From an uncultured bacterium (GTDB taxonomy: Bacteria; Bacillota; Clostridia; Oscillospirales; Oscillospiraceae): a stretch of 6,602 bases of DNA. The stretch covers positions 1 to 6,602 of the forward strand of contig CAJMQR010000066.1 in NCBI GenBank assembly GCA_905215665.1. The letters run 5' to 3'. The notes below the pieces were generated by a model. That model was not told the DNA's origin. It did not search any database and worked only from the letters and a program-made list of their open reading frames with translations. The translations under genes were made by a program, and so were the position numbers. This document shows positions 5,519 to 6,602 of the stretch, one piece after another. The number at the start of each line of letters is the position of its first letter. Position 1 is the first letter of the stretch.

Positions 5519-6602
5519 ATGTACACTGCGAAGGACATCCGCAATCTCTGTCTGCTCGGTCACGGCGGTGACGGCAAATCCGCGCTTTGCGAGAGTATGC
5601 TCTACCTGACCAAGGCAATCACCCGTCTCGGCAAACGCGCCGATGGCACGACCGTCTCCGACTTTGATGATGAAGAAAAGAAGAGACAGTATTCCATCAA
5701 AACCTCCGTCATCCCCGTTGAATATGCCGGCTGCAAGGTCAATGTTCTGGACAACCCCGGCTATTTCGATTTCGCCGGTGAAGTCGTACAGTCCCTGCGC
5801 GTCTCCGACGCCGGCATTATCTGCCTGACCGCAAAGTCCGGCATCGCCGTCGGCACCGAGAAGGGCTGGAAGTCCCTGGCTGACGCCGGTCTGCCCGCGA
5901 TGTTCTATGTTTCCAAGCTGGACGAGGAGCACGCGAATTTCTTCGCTACCTTTGATTCCATCCGCAGCACCTTCGGTGCTTCCGCAATCCCCTTCACCTT
6001 CCCCATCCTCAAGGGTGAGCAGGCGGTCGGCGTTGTTGATCTGATAGCAAAGAAGGCCTACGATGTGGACGGCAAGGAGATCGCCCTCCCGGCCGACGCT
6101 GAGGAAAAGATCGAAGAGTACATGATGGAGCTCAACGAACAGGTCGCTGAAACCGACGAAGCTCTCATGGAGAAATTCTTCATGGAGGAGCCCTTTACCG
6201 AGGAAGAGATGATCAAGGGCATCCGCGACGGTCTGAAGCAGAGAACCGTCACCCCCGTCTTCTGCGGCTGCGCAATGAACGGTCTCGGCACGCTCCGTCT
6301 GCTTGAGAATATCGTAAAGTTTGCCCCCTCTCCTCTGGAAGGCAAGCCGATGGTCACCGTCGACGAGGACGGCAACGAGAGCGAACTGCCGCTCAATCCC
6401 GCCGGCAGCCCCGTGGCTTTCGTTTTCAACACCGTCGCGGATCAGTATGGCAAAAACTCCTATTTCAAAGTTGTCTCCGGAGACATTGAGGACACCCAGA
6501 CGCTCGTCAATTCCCGCACCGGCGACTCCGAAAAGCTCGGCAATACCTTCTTCCCGAAGGGCAAGGACAACACCAAGACCTCCAAGGTCTGCTGCGGCGA
6601 CA
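5519..6602 (+). CDS. EF-G-like translational GTPase (N-terminal part, runs off right edge)
   Basis: This is a member of the elongation factor G superfamily, most like the second, EF-G-like (FusA2-type) paralogues whose cellular role is poorly defined. The first 361 residues are present: the GTPase domain with its G' insertion (about 1-285) and the start of domain II, with the PVAFVFNTVAD segment after residue 296; EF-G proteins are usually near 690 aa. G1 is GHGGDGKS (14-21), which fits GxxxxGK[ST]. The switch I region reads GTTVSDFDDEEKKRQYSIKT (43-62), with RQYSI in place of the RGITI of canonical EF-G. G3 is DNPG (78-81, normally DTPG). G4 is SKLD (132-135, normally NKxD). GCAM in FCGCAMNGLG stands where EF-G has the G5-region SA motif. 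The EF-G style GTEKGW and TPVFCG...LLENIVKFAPSP segments are kept. It has its own strong promoter and leader hairpin. A TetM-type ribosomal protection protein is less likely, because the P-loop is GHGGDGKS and not the AHVDAGKTT of that family. Confidence 0.88.
   Translation, partial: MYTAKDIRNLCLLGHGGDGKSALCESMLYLTKAITRLGKRADGTTVSDFDDEEKKRQYSIKTSVIPVEYAGCKVNVLDNPGYFDFAGEVVQSLRVSDAGIICLTAKSGIAVGTEKGWKSLADAGLPAMFYVSKLDEEHANFFATFDSIRSTFGASAIPFTFPILKGEQAVGVVDLIAKKAYDVDGKEIALPADAEEKIEEYMMELNEQVAETDEALMEKFFMEEPFTEEEMIKGIRDGLKQRTVTPVFCGCAMNGLGTLRLLENIVKFAPSPLEGKPMVTVDEDGNESELPLNPAGSPVAFVFNTVADQYGKNSYFKVVSGDIEDTQTLVNSRTGDSEKLGNTFFPKGKDNTKTSKVCCGD

Noticed and set aside
5519..6602. Tetracycline-resistance ribosomal protection protein (TetM/TetO type)
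   Set aside because: The P-loop and the GTEKGW segment follow EF-G-like paralogues and not the AHVDAGKTT start of the Tet group.

Overview
The window looks like a chromosomal stretch from a GC-rich member of the Firmicutes, probably class Clostridia and perhaps the Oscillospirales. This rests on strong AGGAGG-type ribosome binding sites, sigma-A-like promoters with TATAAT boxes in otherwise GC-rich DNA, and the style of the FtsH, RlmB and EF-G-like proteins. The assignment is an inference from style; no marker gene fixes it. There are no tRNA or rRNA genes, insertion sequences, CRISPR arrays or phage genes.

Layout. On the minus strand, reading leftward from about 2370, a promoter drives ftsH (membrane AAA+ zinc protease, 646 aa from the start chosen here). 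Its stop codon overlaps the start of an mscS-family mechanosensitive channel gene (ATGA overlap), which runs off the left edge. On the plus strand, a divergent promoter at 2467-2495 drives rlmB (TrmH/SpoU-family 23S rRNA 2'-O-ribose methyltransferase). Five bases after it comes a 670-aa membrane protein gene (3321-5333). After a 185-base gap with its own promoter and a leader hairpin, an EF-G-like translational GTPase gene begins at 5519 and leaves the window at the right edge.

The most unusual item is the 670-aa protein. It keeps the eight-helix layout and several recognisable stretches of a heavy-metal (P1B-like) P-type ATPase. It has lost the phosphorylation motif DKTGTLT (RDGDLFP stands in its place), the actuator TGES motif, the nucleotide-binding HP motif and the GDGxND motif. 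It also carries a long Pro/Glu/Ser/Arg-rich N-terminal tail of about 140 residues. It reads as an intact, undisrupted gene, so it is best viewed as a pseudo-P-type ATPase with a repurposed, unknown role rather than as a decaying pseudogene.

The two divergent promoters are notably symmetrical: 17-bp spacers, extended -10 boxes, and an A7 tract nine bases upstream of each -35 box. An imperfect dyad lies near the midpoint. The gene mix is membrane proteostasis and turgor control on one side, and rRNA modification plus a translation GTPase on the other. This is ordinary housekeeping apart from the pseudo-ATPase and some altered G-motifs in the EF-G-like protein.
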